Notes under the pieces: model-generated
What the model saw: the letters and a program-made list of their open reading frames with translations, nothing else
The model's database searches: none
What the model was told of the DNA's origin: nothing
Assembly (NCBI GenBank): GCA_002433075.1
Contig: DJHM01000034.1
Coordinates: forward strand, 63,009-127,008
Length of the DNA stretch: 64,000 nt
Reading direction: 5' to 3'
Origin: Latescibacteria bacterium UBA6620
GTDB taxonomy: Bacteria > Latescibacterota > UBA2968
Part shown: positions 16,725 through 25,600 of the stretch, one piece after another
Numbering within the stretch: position 1 is the stretch's first letter
How the letters are laid out: every line of letters starts with the position of its first letter
Translations under genes and position numbers: made by a program

Positions 16725-17528
16725 ATGGCTTTCAAACTCGGATACTGCGCGCTCCGCTGGAAAGAACCCGATCTCGAGCCTGGACTCGAGGCATTGAAGG
16801 CTGCCGGCTGGGACGGGTGGGAATGTCGCCTCCCCATCGAATGGCTGGGGACCCCGACCGTCGTCCGTAAAGCGTGTGACAATACTGGCATGCCCATATG
16901 CTGCTTCAGCGCACAGGGGGCGCCCGAAGTCGACGATCGCGCGCACCAGGAACGGAACCGCCGTCGCATGGACTTCGCGGCCGAGGTCGGAGCAGATTGC
17001 TTCTTATATATGAGTGGGATAAAACCGGAAGGCCGCGAGGCCACAGATGAGGAGATCGTAAAATCGGCTGAGAAGGCGGACGAGTGGCAGAATTATGCTT
17101 CTCAATACGGACTTGAACTGACTTATCACGTCCACACGAACCTTGCCGTCGATTCAATAGATCAGTGGAAACTCTACATGGCCAACCTGAAGAAGGCCAA
17201 ACTCTGTATCGACGTTTCTCACGCGGACCTGTGGGGGTACGACGCTGTCGAATCCCTCGACGATTTCAAGAGCCAGCTGAACTACGTACATCTTCAGGAT
17301 TACTCGAGCTGCACCGTTCGTGAACCCGGGAAATACAACCCGAGCTGGGTCGCCGTCGGTGAAGCCAGGTGTCTCGACTTTGAAGGCTGCGCGAAGATCC
17401 TCAAGGACAACGGCTACGACCGCTGGGTCACCTCGTGCCCCGGCGCCGGCCAACCCGGCGACGATGCGGTCATCGAGTCGAAACGCAGCAAGACGATGTA
17501 CGATTACTGCCGTAGCGCAGGTTTCTAA
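16725..17528 (+). CDS. Sugar phosphate isomerase/epimerase (TIM barrel)
   Basis: This 267-residue protein of the AP-endonuclease-2/xylose-isomerase-like barrel family starts at MAFKLGYCALRW, with GGAGGA placed 8 bases upstream. Candidate metal-site segments are LTYHVHTNL, LCIDVSHADLWG and YVHLQDYS; the final-strand acid is not obvious. Members isomerise keto sugars or epimerise inosose-type compounds. It follows the class V aminotransferase on the same strand. The family is clear but the substrate is not; IolE/IolI-like activity would fit the many Gfo/Idh/MocA genes nearby. Confidence 0.85.
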   Translation: MAFKLGYCALRWKEPDLEPGLEALKAAGWDGWECRLPIEWLGTPTVVRKACDNTGMPICCFSAQGAPEVDDRAHQERNRRRMDFAAEVGADCFLYMSGIKPEGREATDEEIVKSAEKADEWQNYASQYGLELTYHVHTNLAVDSIDQWKLYMANLKKAKLCIDVSHADLWGYDAVESLDDFKSQLNYVHLQDYSSCTVREPGKYNPSWVAVGEARCLDFEGCAKILKDNGYDRWVTSCPGAGQPGDDAVIESKRSKTMYDYCRSAGF

Positions 17529-17612
17529 GCGACTGGAGTCTAAAGGAGCAATTCACGCCCGACTGGAAGTCTTTGGACGGGAATCCGCAATTTCCATTTT
17601 CATAATTTCCTA

Positions 17613-18377
17613 ATGGTCCCCCCCACGTTCGTCGCCACGTTCGAGAACGCCTGGGTCGCTCTCCGCAGTCGTTGGTGCGATCGCACCGACCTGAACGGAG
17701 CCGTCGCGTTCAGTGACGACCACATCAAGATCACGATGCTCCATCGCGTTGTTCAGGTCGACGTCGCCGATGATCGCGTGGAGGGGTTAATCGACGACGC
17801 CCTCCGTTTCTTCGAGGAGAAGCGATTCGACTGCGCCTTTACCCTGTCGTCGAACGTACGTCCCCCCGACTTCGCGAAACGCCTGGAACAACGAGGATTC
17901 GAATTCGCACTACAGGCGAACGCAATGGTGTGCGATCGCCTCAGTCAACCCAGGAAGACCGATGCGTTGAAAATCGAAAGAACCCACGTGGATGGGATAG
18001 GAGCTTGGATGGGGGTGATGTGCGAGGAATTCGGCTTACCGAAGAAGACGCGTGAGAGAGCTGAATCCGCGCTCGATTCACCCGAAGTCAGGTTGTATCT
18101 CGCAAGGATCGAAGGAGAACCAGCGGGAACCGCGCTTCTCTACTCACACGAGGGAATGGGTTACGTCGATCTGGTCGGCACACTGCCGTCCTACCGTGGC
18201 CGAGGGATCGCCTCGAACCTCGTCGCCCGAATTGTGACCGATTCGCAGACGATCGGAAACCGCTGGACCGCCCTCGAGGTCGGAACCGACGGCCCCGCCC
18301 AGCGCATCTACGAGCGTCTCGGCTTCAGGTCGGTTTACCAACGCCCAAGGTACCTTCACACCTTCGGGAAGTCGTAA
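17613..18377 (+). CDS. GNAT family N-acetyltransferase
   Basis: This 254-residue protein has a complete C-terminal GNAT core: GEPAGTALLYSHEGMGYVDLVG followed by the acetyl-CoA loop LPSYRGRGIASNLV (Q/RxxGxG/A form) and the family ending YERLGFRSVYQR. The first 115 residues form a divergent N-terminal half with an EEKRFDCAFTLS segment, typical of the long two-lobed GNATs of environmental bacteria. The acceptor substrate is unknown. It lies between an isomerase and a convergent operon and has no evident operon partner. Confidence 0.87.
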   Translation: MVPPTFVATFENAWVALRSRWCDRTDLNGAVAFSDDHIKITMLHRVVQVDVADDRVEGLIDDALRFFEEKRFDCAFTLSSNVRPPDFAKRLEQRGFEFALQANAMVCDRLSQPRKTDALKIERTHVDGIGAWMGVMCEEFGLPKKTRERAESALDSPEVRLYLARIEGEPAGTALLYSHEGMGYVDLVGTLPSYRGRGIASNLVARIVTDSQTIGNRWTALEVGTDGPAQRIYERLGFRSVYQRPRYLHTFGKS

Positions 18378-18414
18378 CGCAGCCTCGCACAGATCTTATG
18401 TCGGCGGGTGGACG

Positions 18415-19413
18415 TCAGTTCGGGCGCACGAGGATCTTTACCGCCCCGGGCTCCTTCTTGATGTTGATGTCGAAGCCTCGTTGCACCTCACTCAGCCCGA
18501 CCTCGTGTGAGATCAACGATTCCACATCGATCTGCTTGTTGCCAAGGATCTGAACCGACTGATCCATTGTGTACGGATTGATGAACGAGGGAATGATCTT
18601 CGCTTCTTCCATCAGAAAATTGAACAGGTCGACCTTCCCGATCTCGCCCTCCGGCGCCTGACCGAACAGGACAAACCGACCGTTCTTCTCTACCATCTTC
18701 AGCCCCTGTTCGAACACGAGACTCGACCCAACCGCATCGATCACGACATTGTACTTTCGGCTGAACAGGCCGACCTGCTTTGGATTGTCCGCCCTCGTGG
18801 CGCCCAGTTTTCTGGCCAGATCGAGCTTCTCCTCCGAGTGCGTGAACATCGTCACCTCGGAAGCACCCGCCACTCGCGCCAGCTGATGCAGGATCTGACC
18901 GCCCGGCCCTCCGCCGAAAACGGCAACCGTATCACCCACCTTGATCTCGGCCTGATTGATCGCGTGGACCGCGCAGGACATTAACTCGAGAAAACTGCCC
19001 TCTTCGTAGCTCACGTTATCTGGCAGCTTGTAAACGGCCTTCTCTCCGCAGATCGCCAGATCTGCGAACCCGCCGTCGACAAGAATCCCGTGATCGATCA
19101 TATTCTCGCAAAAGTTCGGGCGATCCGTCCGGCAGTATTCGCACTCACCGCAGATCTCGTTCGGGTCGACACTCACCCGGTCTCCCACCTCGAACCCCTC
19201 GACTTCCTTCCCGACGGAAATCACCTCACCCGAGAACTCATGCCCCAGAATGCGCGGCAGCGGAATCGTCCACTTTCCCTGGAAGATCTTCACATCGCTC
19301 CCGCAGATACCGCAGCACTTCACGCGAATCAGGACTTCCTTCCCGTTCGGTTCCTTGTCCGGGACATCGGCGACCTTCAGCTTTCCCGGTGCATCCAGAA
19401 TGGCAGCTTTCAT
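18415..19413 (-). CDS. Zinc-dependent alcohol dehydrogenase (MDR family)
   Basis: This 332-residue medium-chain dehydrogenase starts at MKAAILDAPGKLKV, preceded on its strand by GAGGGAG. It has the catalytic-zinc segments CCGICGSD and GHEFSGEV, the structural-zinc lobe CGECEYC...NFC, and the nucleotide-binding VFGGGPGGQ. It resembles sorbitol, threonine and inositol-type polyol dehydrogenases. It is the last gene of a three-gene minus-strand operon: DUF6785-like membrane protein, DegT aminotransferase, then this gene 11 bp downstream. The longer frame reaching 19848 overlaps the aminotransferase and is not credible. Confidence 0.92.
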   Translation of the reverse strand: MKAAILDAPGKLKVADVPDKEPNGKEVLIRVKCCGICGSDVKIFQGKWTIPLPRILGHEFSGEVISVGKEVEGFEVGDRVSVDPNEICGECEYCRTDRPNFCENMIDHGILVDGGFADLAICGEKAVYKLPDNVSYEEGSFLELMSCAVHAINQAEIKVGDTVAVFGGGPGGQILHQLARVAGASEVTMFTHSEEKLDLARKLGATRADNPKQVGLFSRKYNVVIDAVGSSLVFEQGLKMVEKNGRFVLFGQAPEGEIGKVDLFNFLMEEAKIIPSFINPYTMDQSVQILGNKQIDVESLISHEVGLSEVQRGFDINIKKEPGAVKILVRPN

Positions 19414-19424
19414 TGTGCACTCCC

Positions 19425-20684
19425 TCACGAAAAGTTCATTTCCGGTTTCGTGTTCCCGGACCGGAGTTTCTCGACTGTCTTCACGATTGATTCGATCGTG
19501 TAGTCCACCTGTTCGTCCGTCAACGACATGTTCATCGGTGTATTCGTCAACTGCGAATAGATCCGCTCTGCTTCGGGACACAGATCCTCCGGATACCCCA
19601 TCTCTCGCATGATCTCGAACTTGTAAGGCGGGAGGTAATGGGGCGCCGTCTTGATCCCGAATTCGTGGAACAGGACGTCCATGAAGTGATCGCGGTTCGT
19701 CCCATAGCCGCTGCCGTCGTAAAGTACTGGATACAGGTGATAGGAATGAACGCGATCGTCGGGCACTGACGGTACCGTAATTTCCTCCAGATCGGCGATC
19801 CCCGCCGTGATGCGAGCCGCCATCTCCCGACGACGGTCGTTCATCCACGCCAGCTTCTTCAGCTGCACTCGCCCGACGTTCGCCTGCACTTCTCCCAGAC
19901 AGAAGTTGTAGGGCACACCCCCTTTGACGCTACGGATGTCGTAGAAAAAAGGAATCCAGTACTTCTCCAGGTCCTCGTAAAGATCCATCCCGACCCAGCG
20001 CGACAGCGGAATCAGTCTGGCAAATTCCGCATCGTTCGTCGTCAACATTCCACCTTCACCCAGCGTACTGATGTTCTTCACCGTGTGAAAGCTGAAGCAC
20101 CCGATGTCGCCGATCGCTCCCGCCTTCGTCCCCTTGTATTCCGCCCCCATCGCGTGGGCACAATCCTCGATCACCTTGAGGTCGTGCTTGCGTGCAAGAT
20201 CCATGATCGGATCCATATCGCATGGCATGCCGTTCATATGCACCACGATGATCGCTTTTGTGCGATCCGTGATCTGCGCCTCGATCGATGCCGGCGAAAT
20301 CAAGTGGGTTTCCGGATCCAGATCGGCGAACACGACCTTCGCCTTCACACGCAAAAGTGGAATGACCGTCGCGATGAACGTGATCGCCGGAACGATCACC
20401 TCATCTCCCTCGCGGATCTCCAGCAGCTGCGTCGCAATCTCGAGCGCACCCGTACAACTGGAGACACCGAGCGCGAAATCCGTCCCGACGTATTCAGCGA
20501 ACTCATCCTGAAAGGCCTTCAGGAACGGCCCCTGCGTCAGGATGTCACCCTGCATGGCCTCGACTGCGGCTTCGACTTCCTCCAGCCCGTACTGCGGCCC
20601 GACTTCACGATACGGAACCACCAGTCCGCCCTGTTCGAGCGCCTGCTTGTAGATCCCGCTCCAGTCCACCGTGTTTTGGCTCAT
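19425..20684 (-). CDS. DegT/DnrJ/EryC1 aminotransferase
   Basis: This 419-residue PLP sugar aminotransferase has GVSSCTGALEIA for phosphate binding, KVIEDCAHAMGAEYKG with the ring aspartate, and SFHTVKNISTLGEGG with the Schiff-base lysine. The start at MSQNTVDWSG is chosen because the 16 upstream residues lack family similarity and GGTGAG precedes it. Members aminate keto sugars or keto-inositols. Together with the adjacent dehydrogenase it could make, or in reverse break down, an amino-polyol: dehydrogenase forms the ketone, aminotransferase moves the amine. The direction is unknown. Confidence 0.9.
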   Translation of the reverse strand: MSQNTVDWSGIYKQALEQGGLVVPYREVGPQYGLEEVEAAVEAMQGDILTQGPFLKAFQDEFAEYVGTDFALGVSSCTGALEIATQLLEIREGDEVIVPAITFIATVIPLLRVKAKVVFADLDPETHLISPASIEAQITDRTKAIIVVHMNGMPCDMDPIMDLARKHDLKVIEDCAHAMGAEYKGTKAGAIGDIGCFSFHTVKNISTLGEGGMLTTNDAEFARLIPLSRWVGMDLYEDLEKYWIPFFYDIRSVKGGVPYNFCLGEVQANVGRVQLKKLAWMNDRRREMAARITAGIADLEEITVPSVPDDRVHSYHLYPVLYDGSGYGTNRDHFMDVLFHEFGIKTAPHYLPPYKFEIMREMGYPEDLCPEAERIYSQLTNTPMNMSLTDEQVDYTIESIVKTVEKLRSGNTKPEMNFS

Positions 20685-20783
20685 CGTCTCACCGCATCCC
20701 CTTTGAGAGCTCACAGCCATTTCCCATTTCACGACCTCACGCCTGCCTTCCGAAGCTTTTAGCTTAGGAGGGACCTCACGACC

Positions 20784-22721
20784 TCAAAACGAGGTAATCA
20801 AATGGTGCCCGTGGCCAAAGAAAAAGAAAAAGTCCACCACCACCCCCATCCCCACACCTGCCAAATACCCCACCATCAGCCCCAGGAACAGCGGAATCAG
20901 ACGACGATACGTCTGTAAACCCCCCAAGCGCAGAATCAGGCCCTTGATCGCCCAGATCAGGAAACACGAGAATACACTGTTGTAGGTAAACCCGTTCGCC
21001 GAGAACGTGAATCCGATTGGATGAATCGGAAACCCGGGAAACTGGCGGCGAATCAGATAGAGCGCAGCCACGAACACGGACCCGAACGACAGAAACCCCA
21101 GTCGCACCCAGTCTGTCCCGAACGTGCTCTGCTGAATTCGGTTCGCAGTAAGGATCCAGAGTCCGCGTGCACTGTCCGTCGATCCGTTGAACGCCCGCGC
21201 GCCGAAGTTATAACTGCCGCGTACACGGTATCCCTCGAACAGAATGAACGAGATCACCGTCGCCGCCCCGATCGCGGAGGCGACGAGCACTGCGGGGACG
21301 AGTTTGCGCCGGCTTTCGCGATCCATCGCGGACCCCAGCCTCGGAATGTGAGCGAGGATCGGCGCCCCAAACGTTTTCCCGTCGCAGAAGAACGCATTCG
21401 TTAGCCCGATCGCCGTCGCACCAATAGGTCCAAGACCGGACACGCCAAAGATATGCCACGTGAAGGCCTGTGCCGTCAGAGGGCCTCGCAGATAGATGAG
21501 TCCGCTTTCGATGATGATGCGCGACATTCCCAGATACAGGACGAACGTGCCGAACCAGAACACGAACGTGGGAGCCCAGTCCAGCCCTGCCCGATGAACC
21601 CAGAAGAAGAGATACGCCGTGCAACCCACGAGGAGCACCACGGCCGCCCGGTAGGAGAGCACTTCACCGGAATCATCGGGCCCTTCGCCCCGGACCGCCT
21701 TCTGAAACACAGCTTTCAAATGGGAACGTGCGTTCCACAGACCCCACGCCACGACCGTGATCAGTCCCCCGAAGCACTGCCATCCGATGGATGGACTGAA
21801 CGATCCGTACGGGTCTGCGTTACTAAGCTTGTATCCCAGCCGGTTGTAGATGCCTGTCTGAAGAACGGCAAGCACGTGGAAGAACCAGATACTCAGGAGG
21901 ACGTCCGACTCCGTGAAGTAGCCGAACGACATCGTTAGAACGCTCAGATTGGGGCGGAACGCGGGGAAACCGCGTCCCAGCTGAATGACGTGATTGGAAA
22001 GTCGCCCGTGAAGAATCGGAAGCGCAGGCATCGCCTCTGAGAACCATGACAGGATGTTGCAGCTGATCAACGCGAACACCACGCAGAAACCCGTCACGAA
22101 AAGCCGATTCTTCATGTGCTTCATCAGCGACGGTTGGCCGCCCGACACGCCCGTCAGCTCGAGCAATGCGCTCGCAATCGGAAACGCCAGGCGTTCGTTC
22201 TCCGACCACTGCCGCCGCAGAATGATGCTCATGCAGAGCGTCACCGTCAGAATCGCCGCGAAGAACGTCCCCCACCAGAACGCGATTCCCATCCAGCTCC
22301 GGAAAGGAAACGCCTCGGTGTCCCGCAACCCTTCGTAGAACCCGACCGACACCTCGGGGTCCGTGATAATCGCCCACTCAGCTACATTCTGGAGCAGCAG
22401 CTCACCCCATTGGTTTTCGGGATCCGCGAAGTAGGTCGGCGCCGTCACCGTCCCGAGGAAGTAATACGTCAGCCCTTCCCCCTGCATCATGGCGCTGATC
22501 ATTCCCATGCAGCAGATCGCCAACAACTCGGAGGGAACCAGACGACGTCGCTCCGAAAAGCGGCTGTTCAACAACAGCAGGAGGATGAACGGAATCAACA
22601 GAGCTAGGGACAGATGGGCGTAATCCGCCCGCGTCGAGTGCACGATCAGCGTCGAATACGTCGGCCAGAAGTTGACCCACGCCGCCATCGCAAGCCCGGT
22701 CAGAATCGCCCGCGGCGTCAT
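20784..22721 (-). CDS. DUF6785-like polytopic membrane protein (copy 1)
   Basis: This 645-residue protein has a dozen or more hydrophobic helices, an N-terminal MTPRAILTGLAMAAWVNF and a C-terminus GVVVDFFFFFGHGHHLI. Shared landmarks with the paralogue at 47220 are RRQWSENERLAFPI, DDSGEVLSYR and the final GHHL, spread over the whole length. The family (DUF6785/DUF6784 type, by recall) is found in planctomycete-like and poribacterial genomes. Its size and topology resemble oligopeptide-type transporters, but no transport role is proven. It heads the minus-strand operon with the aminotransferase and dehydrogenase, so uptake of their substrate is a reasonable guess. ATG 22721 is preferred to TTG 22727. 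Confidence 0.82.
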   Translation of the reverse strand: MTPRAILTGLAMAAWVNFWPTYSTLIVHSTRADYAHLSLALLIPFILLLLLNSRFSERRRLVPSELLAICCMGMISAMMQGEGLTYYFLGTVTAPTYFADPENQWGELLLQNVAEWAIITDPEVSVGFYEGLRDTEAFPFRSWMGIAFWWGTFFAAILTVTLCMSIILRRQWSENERLAFPIASALLELTGVSGGQPSLMKHMKNRLFVTGFCVVFALISCNILSWFSEAMPALPILHGRLSNHVIQLGRGFPAFRPNLSVLTMSFGYFTESDVLLSIWFFHVLAVLQTGIYNRLGYKLSNADPYGSFSPSIGWQCFGGLITVVAWGLWNARSHLKAVFQKAVRGEGPDDSGEVLSYRAAVVLLVGCTAYLFFWVHRAGLDWAPTFVFWFGTFVLYLGMSRIIIESGLIYLRGPLTAQAFTWHIFGVSGLGPIGATAIGLTNAFFCDGKTFGAPILAHIPRLGSAMDRESRRKLVPAVLVASAIGAATVISFILFEGYRVRGSYNFGARAFNGSTDSARGLWILTANRIQQSTFGTDWVRLGFLSFGSVFVAALYLIRRQFPGFPIHPIGFTFSANGFTYNSVFSCFLIWAIKGLILRLGGLQTYRRLIPLFLGLMVGYLAGVGMGVVVDFFFFFGHGHHLITSF

Positions 22722-22829
22722 CTGCAACCTGAGGAGTCGAAAACTCTATAAAATGAACAAACCATCAATGACAGAATACGTCTCTCTAGCGGCTACTCCA
22801 CAACTTTTCTCGCCTCACCCAGCCTCCCC

Positions 22830-22860
22830 ATTTTGCATTTTGCACTCTGCATTCAGCACT
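22830..22860. repeat. TTTTGCATTTTGCAC-type repeat
   Basis: ATTTTGCATTTTGCACTCTG then CATTCAGCACT repeats a TTTTGCA/TNTGCA unit with a period of about 7 bp. It is related to 11391-11419 and 16678-16711. Confidence 0.55.
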
Positions 22861-22876
22861 TCGTCTCCTGCCACTC

Positions 22877-22905
22877 TTGACACCCCAACCTCGACTCCGT
22901 AACAT
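22877..22905 (+). promoter_or_regulatory. Putative sigma-70 promoter
   Basis: A perfect TTGACA is followed after 17 bp by TAACAT (four of six matches to TATAAT). It lies about 135 bp before the ankyrin-like reading frame at 23041. Confidence 0.4.
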
Positions 22906-23040
22906 CTGGTCAAGGCGCCACGAGGACGCCCCCGAGTCCGCGAGAAGGCCTGAGGCCGCCTCTCCTTTCTGCAGTCTTCCAACACAGACACTCTTTCTGC
23001 CTGACCACGCGGACACCGGGCGACGAGAAGGAGTGTGTCC

Positions 23041-23608
23041 ATGTCTGCAGCATCGCTTCCCCCAACGCCAATCTTCGCCAGCTCAGAAACCAGGCTAAGA
23101 ATCTCGTCAAGGCACACGCCGCACGCGACGTCGAAGCGACACGCCGGATTCGCGATCGTCTGCCAGAATGGGCGGGTCGGTCGGACGATCAGTCTTCGAC
23201 GCCCGGTTTTCCCTGAAGAACGCGCAAGGACTTATCGCGCACGAAAGCGGGTTCGACCGTTGGGCCGATCTGAAATCACCGTTCGACTCCGCGACGGCGG
23301 CTACGGCGGTGCGGATGTTTCCCGCGTGTCGCGCGGGTTCGCCCCTTCGCGGCACACCTCCACAAAGCGAACCTCGAGGTTGCAAAGGCGCTTCTGCGCC
23401 ACAGTGCAGATCCGAATCAAGCCAGTGGCAACCAGAAACAAACGGCTTTCCACAGAGTCCTGTCCGGAGATCGAGACGTCGAGCGCTGTCTTCAGTTCCT
23501 GCTCGACCATGGAGCAGTCCGACGATCCCAGATGCCCAAGGACGGACACCGCTCGATCTCGCAACTGAGCGGAACAACGAGGCAGCAGTTCGCATTCTTG
23601 GCCCCTGA
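23041..23608 (+). pseudogene. Ankyrin-repeat protein, several frameshifts
   Basis: Pieces of one protein are spread over the three + frames: an N-terminal NANLRQLRNQAKNLVKAHAA and RDVEATRRIRDRLPEWAGRS, then VFDARFSLKNAQGLIAHESG and FDRWADLK, then the ankyrin units ANLEVAKALLRHSADPNQAS and DVERCLQFLLDHGA, then DAQGRTPLDLATERNNEAAV ending at 23608. At least three indels separate them, the first in a C5 run at 23059-23063. The N-terminal module ending in ...GFDRWADLK corresponds to ...YFDDWTRLKEY of the other ankyrin gene at 10095-11022, so the two are relatives. It is certainly non-functional as it stands. Confidence 0.8.
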
Positions 23609-23629
23609 TCATTGCACGAGTTTCTGACA

Positions 23630-24157
23630 ATGCCGGTCATTTCTGTCGAAGACGTCCACACAGCCGGAGTCCTGCTTCGGGAGGGTGACCGTTATGTCTT
23701 CTGTTTCGGTGCCCATAGCAAATCGGACGGGGTCTACGTCCTCCGGATCGGCGGCCATCGTGAAGCCGGTGAATCTCCGTGGGAATGCGCGGTCCGTGAG
23801 GCCAGAGAAGAAGCAGATGTGTCCGTTCATCAGATCCCCGCACCGATCGGCGTCCGGACAACCGACATGTTCAGCCCGGTCACAACCCTTCCCGATCGGG
23901 TCACCATAGAGGGGCACCCGGAACAGCGACCCCTGGTCGTCGGAGGATCCCTCATATCCGGCACACCGCGCTCGACCCTTTTCCTGGCCACGACGACCGA
24001 AATCTCACGCCCCTCCAGCGAAGTGGAGGGTCTTGTCAAACTTTCGCCGGTAGAGGTTATACGATTGACCCGTGGGCCATCGACGTTCAGCGATATCGAA
24101 GTGCGAGCAACCACTCAACAGTCTGAAATGTCTCTCTTGCCGGAAGCCCCCTGGTGA
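23630..24157 (+). CDS. Nudix hydrolase
   Basis: This 175-residue protein has a Nudix box at about residues 42-64: GHREAGESPWECAVREAREE followed by ADV, which keeps the G-x5-E, R-E and E-E positions that bind the metal and diphosphate, with D in place of the last G. Nudix enzymes cleave nucleoside diphosphates linked to another moiety. The start at MPVISVEDV is chosen because it directly precedes the first beta strand; a TTG 6 codons upstream is possible. It stands alone between a pseudogene and a PhyH gene. The substrate is unknown. Confidence 0.85.
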   Translation: MPVISVEDVHTAGVLLREGDRYVFCFGAHSKSDGVYVLRIGGHREAGESPWECAVREAREEADVSVHQIPAPIGVRTTDMFSPVTTLPDRVTIEGHPEQRPLVVGGSLISGTPRSTLFLATTTEISRPSSEVEGLVKLSPVEVIRLTRGPSTFSDIEVRATTQQSEMSLLPEAPW

Positions 24158-24226
24158 TTTCTTCCCATCTGCGTGCTTTGGCCTACTGCCTCGAGAAGGG
24201 ATATGTTGCGGGAGCGGAGGAGGATC

Positions 24227-24961
24227 ATGGATAAGGCTCGGGAATTCTTCAAAGAGAACGGCTATTACCTTGCGAAGAGCGTTTTCACACCGCAGGAGGT
24301 CGCCACGCTAGAAGCTGAATTCGACCGGATCGTGGAGCAGTTGGCATCACACGGAGAGGACAAGACCGAAAACGGCGTCTTCGGTACGCGCAACGTACAT
24401 CAGTACTCCGGTATCTGGATGGCCACGCTACTGGAACCAAGATTCCTAGATCTGGTTGAACAGTTCATCGGTCCCGACATCGTGCTCAACCACAACACCC
24501 TGTTCGTAAAACAGAAGTCCGATGGCGAGACACCTTTTCACATGCACCAGGACTGGAGTTATCTCCCTACTCAGTCTGACACGATGATCGCTGGCATGAT
24601 TCATCTGGGTGTGGCGACCGCGGAGAACGGTGCGCTCAGAGTGTATCCAGGTTCGCATCGGAACGGCCGAATGGAGGGTTCCCGGGAGAACAACCCCGAT
24701 TTTCACGCCAAATACTCCTTCGAGAAAGCGACTATCATCGAAGCCGAACCCGGGGATGTCACGTTTTTCGACTACTTCATCGTCCACGGATCCGAAACCA
24801 GTGATTCGGACACACCCCGAAAAGTCGTTATCGCTCGCATGTTTTCAGGCAAGGACCGGAAGGAAGACATTCACCAGTACAGCGAAAACATCGTGCTCCG
24901 TGGATGGAATCACCACACGACGGCTTCAACCGCTCGCAAGGTGGTTATGAAGCAAGAATGA
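24227..24961 (+). CDS. Phytanoyl-CoA dioxygenase (PhyH) family protein
   Basis: This 244-residue Fe(II)/2-oxoglutarate oxygenase follows a strong ribosome site (GGAGGAGG). The iron triad is intact: H107-Q-D109 in HMHQDWSYL, and the distal His in FFDYFIVHGSE. A following RKVVIARMF supplies the 2-oxoglutarate-binding Arg. The N-terminal FFKENGYYLAKSVFTPQE is the usual family opening. PhyH enzymes hydroxylate diverse small molecules; the bacterial substrates are mostly unknown. Its stop overlaps, as ATGA, the start of a truncated ORF. Confidence 0.9.
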   Translation: MDKAREFFKENGYYLAKSVFTPQEVATLEAEFDRIVEQLASHGEDKTENGVFGTRNVHQYSGIWMATLLEPRFLDLVEQFIGPDIVLNHNTLFVKQKSDGETPFHMHQDWSYLPTQSDTMIAGMIHLGVATAENGALRVYPGSHRNGRMEGSRENNPDFHAKYSFEKATIIEAEPGDVTFFDYFIVHGSETSDSDTPRKVVIARMFSGKDRKEDIHQYSENIVLRGWNHHTTASTARKVVMKQE

Positions 24962-25116
24962 AGCAGCTTACTGGCAAAGCCTATTCCCGTGCACGCGCAT
25001 ACGTGCTGAACCACGGTCTCGATCTGGACCGATCCCTCTTCACATTTCGTTCCGAAAGTGGAACGAGGGAGCGGGTTTTCGATGCGCTCGCATCCTACCA
25101 GAACGAGGATGGATGA
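24958..25116 (+). pseudogene. N-terminal fragment of a repeat-barrel (prenyltransferase-like) protein
   Basis: This 52-codon ORF overlaps the PhyH stop (ATGA) and reads MKQLTGKAYSRARAYVLNHG...LFTFRSESG...VFDALASYQNEDG. This matches the start of a larger environmental family whose next residues are normally GGFG. It stops right there. The bases just after, ATGGATGAAATC up to a TAG near 25157, read MDEIATMLRERGAHE, which looks like the last turn of an ankyrin protein. I infer a deletion scar joining two former genes. The family names are from recall and tentative. Confidence 0.45.
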
Positions 25117-25203
25117 AATCGCGACAATGCTCCGCGAGCGTGGTGCGCACGAATAGTTACCGGTCGACGTATTCAAGAAGGAGAGCATCGTGAAAGCCCG
25201 ATC

Positions 25204-25548
25204 GTGATTCACTATGTTCACGACATGGACCGCGCGAAGGCATTCTATACCGGCGCCTTCGACGTGAAGCCCACTTTTGAGTCTGATGGCTGGATGCAAC
25301 TTGACTTCGGAGGCATTGAAGTCGCACTGCACGTAATCGATCCATCCTGGAACGAGGAAAACGAAAGCCCTTTGCCTCACGCGGGCCTGAACCTCGAAGT
25401 CGATCACATCGAATCCATCCAGGCCGACATCGAGCGGCTCGGCGGCCGGTTGCTCGAGCTTCGCGAACCGCATGGCGGGGTTCCTGTTGGTGTCGCAACC
25501 TTCAAGGATTCTGAAGGCAACGGCTTCGAACTGCGTCAGCAACCGTAG
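25204..25548 (+). CDS. VOC (glyoxalase/bleomycin-resistance) family protein
   Basis: This 114-residue one-domain protein has the paired beta-alpha-beta units of the vicinal-oxygen-chelate fold: VIHYVHDMDRAKAFYTGAF, then WMQLDFGGIEVALHV, and the second half HAGLNLEVDHIES followed by VATFKDSEGNGFELRQ with the final Glu ligand. The start is doubtful: the frame has only GTG 25204, while a GTG with a good ribosome site at 25190 (GGAGAGCATC) is one frame off and hits a stop after five codons. An old indel at the very start is possible. The substrate is unknown. Confidence 0.8.
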   Translation: MIHYVHDMDRAKAFYTGAFDVKPTFESDGWMQLDFGGIEVALHVIDPSWNEENESPLPHAGLNLEVDHIESIQADIERLGGRLLELREPHGGVPVGVATFKDSEGNGFELRQQP

Positions 25549-25600
25549 GTCTTGGACTCATTTTTTCGCCCCACAATCCATCTCTGCAGTGGAGACCAAG

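Larger units (their letters stand above)
22722..23040. other. Divergent spacer of about 320 bp
   Basis: It separates the minus-strand operon from the decayed ankyrin gene. No ORF is supported. It contains a T-rich TTTTGCATTTTGCAC repeat (22830-22860) and a good sigma-70-like promoter on the + strand (22877-22905). Confidence 0.5.

Noticed and set aside
19414..19848. N-terminal extension of the zinc alcohol dehydrogenase
   Set aside because: It overlaps the DegT coding region out of frame; the family start and ribosome site are at 19413.
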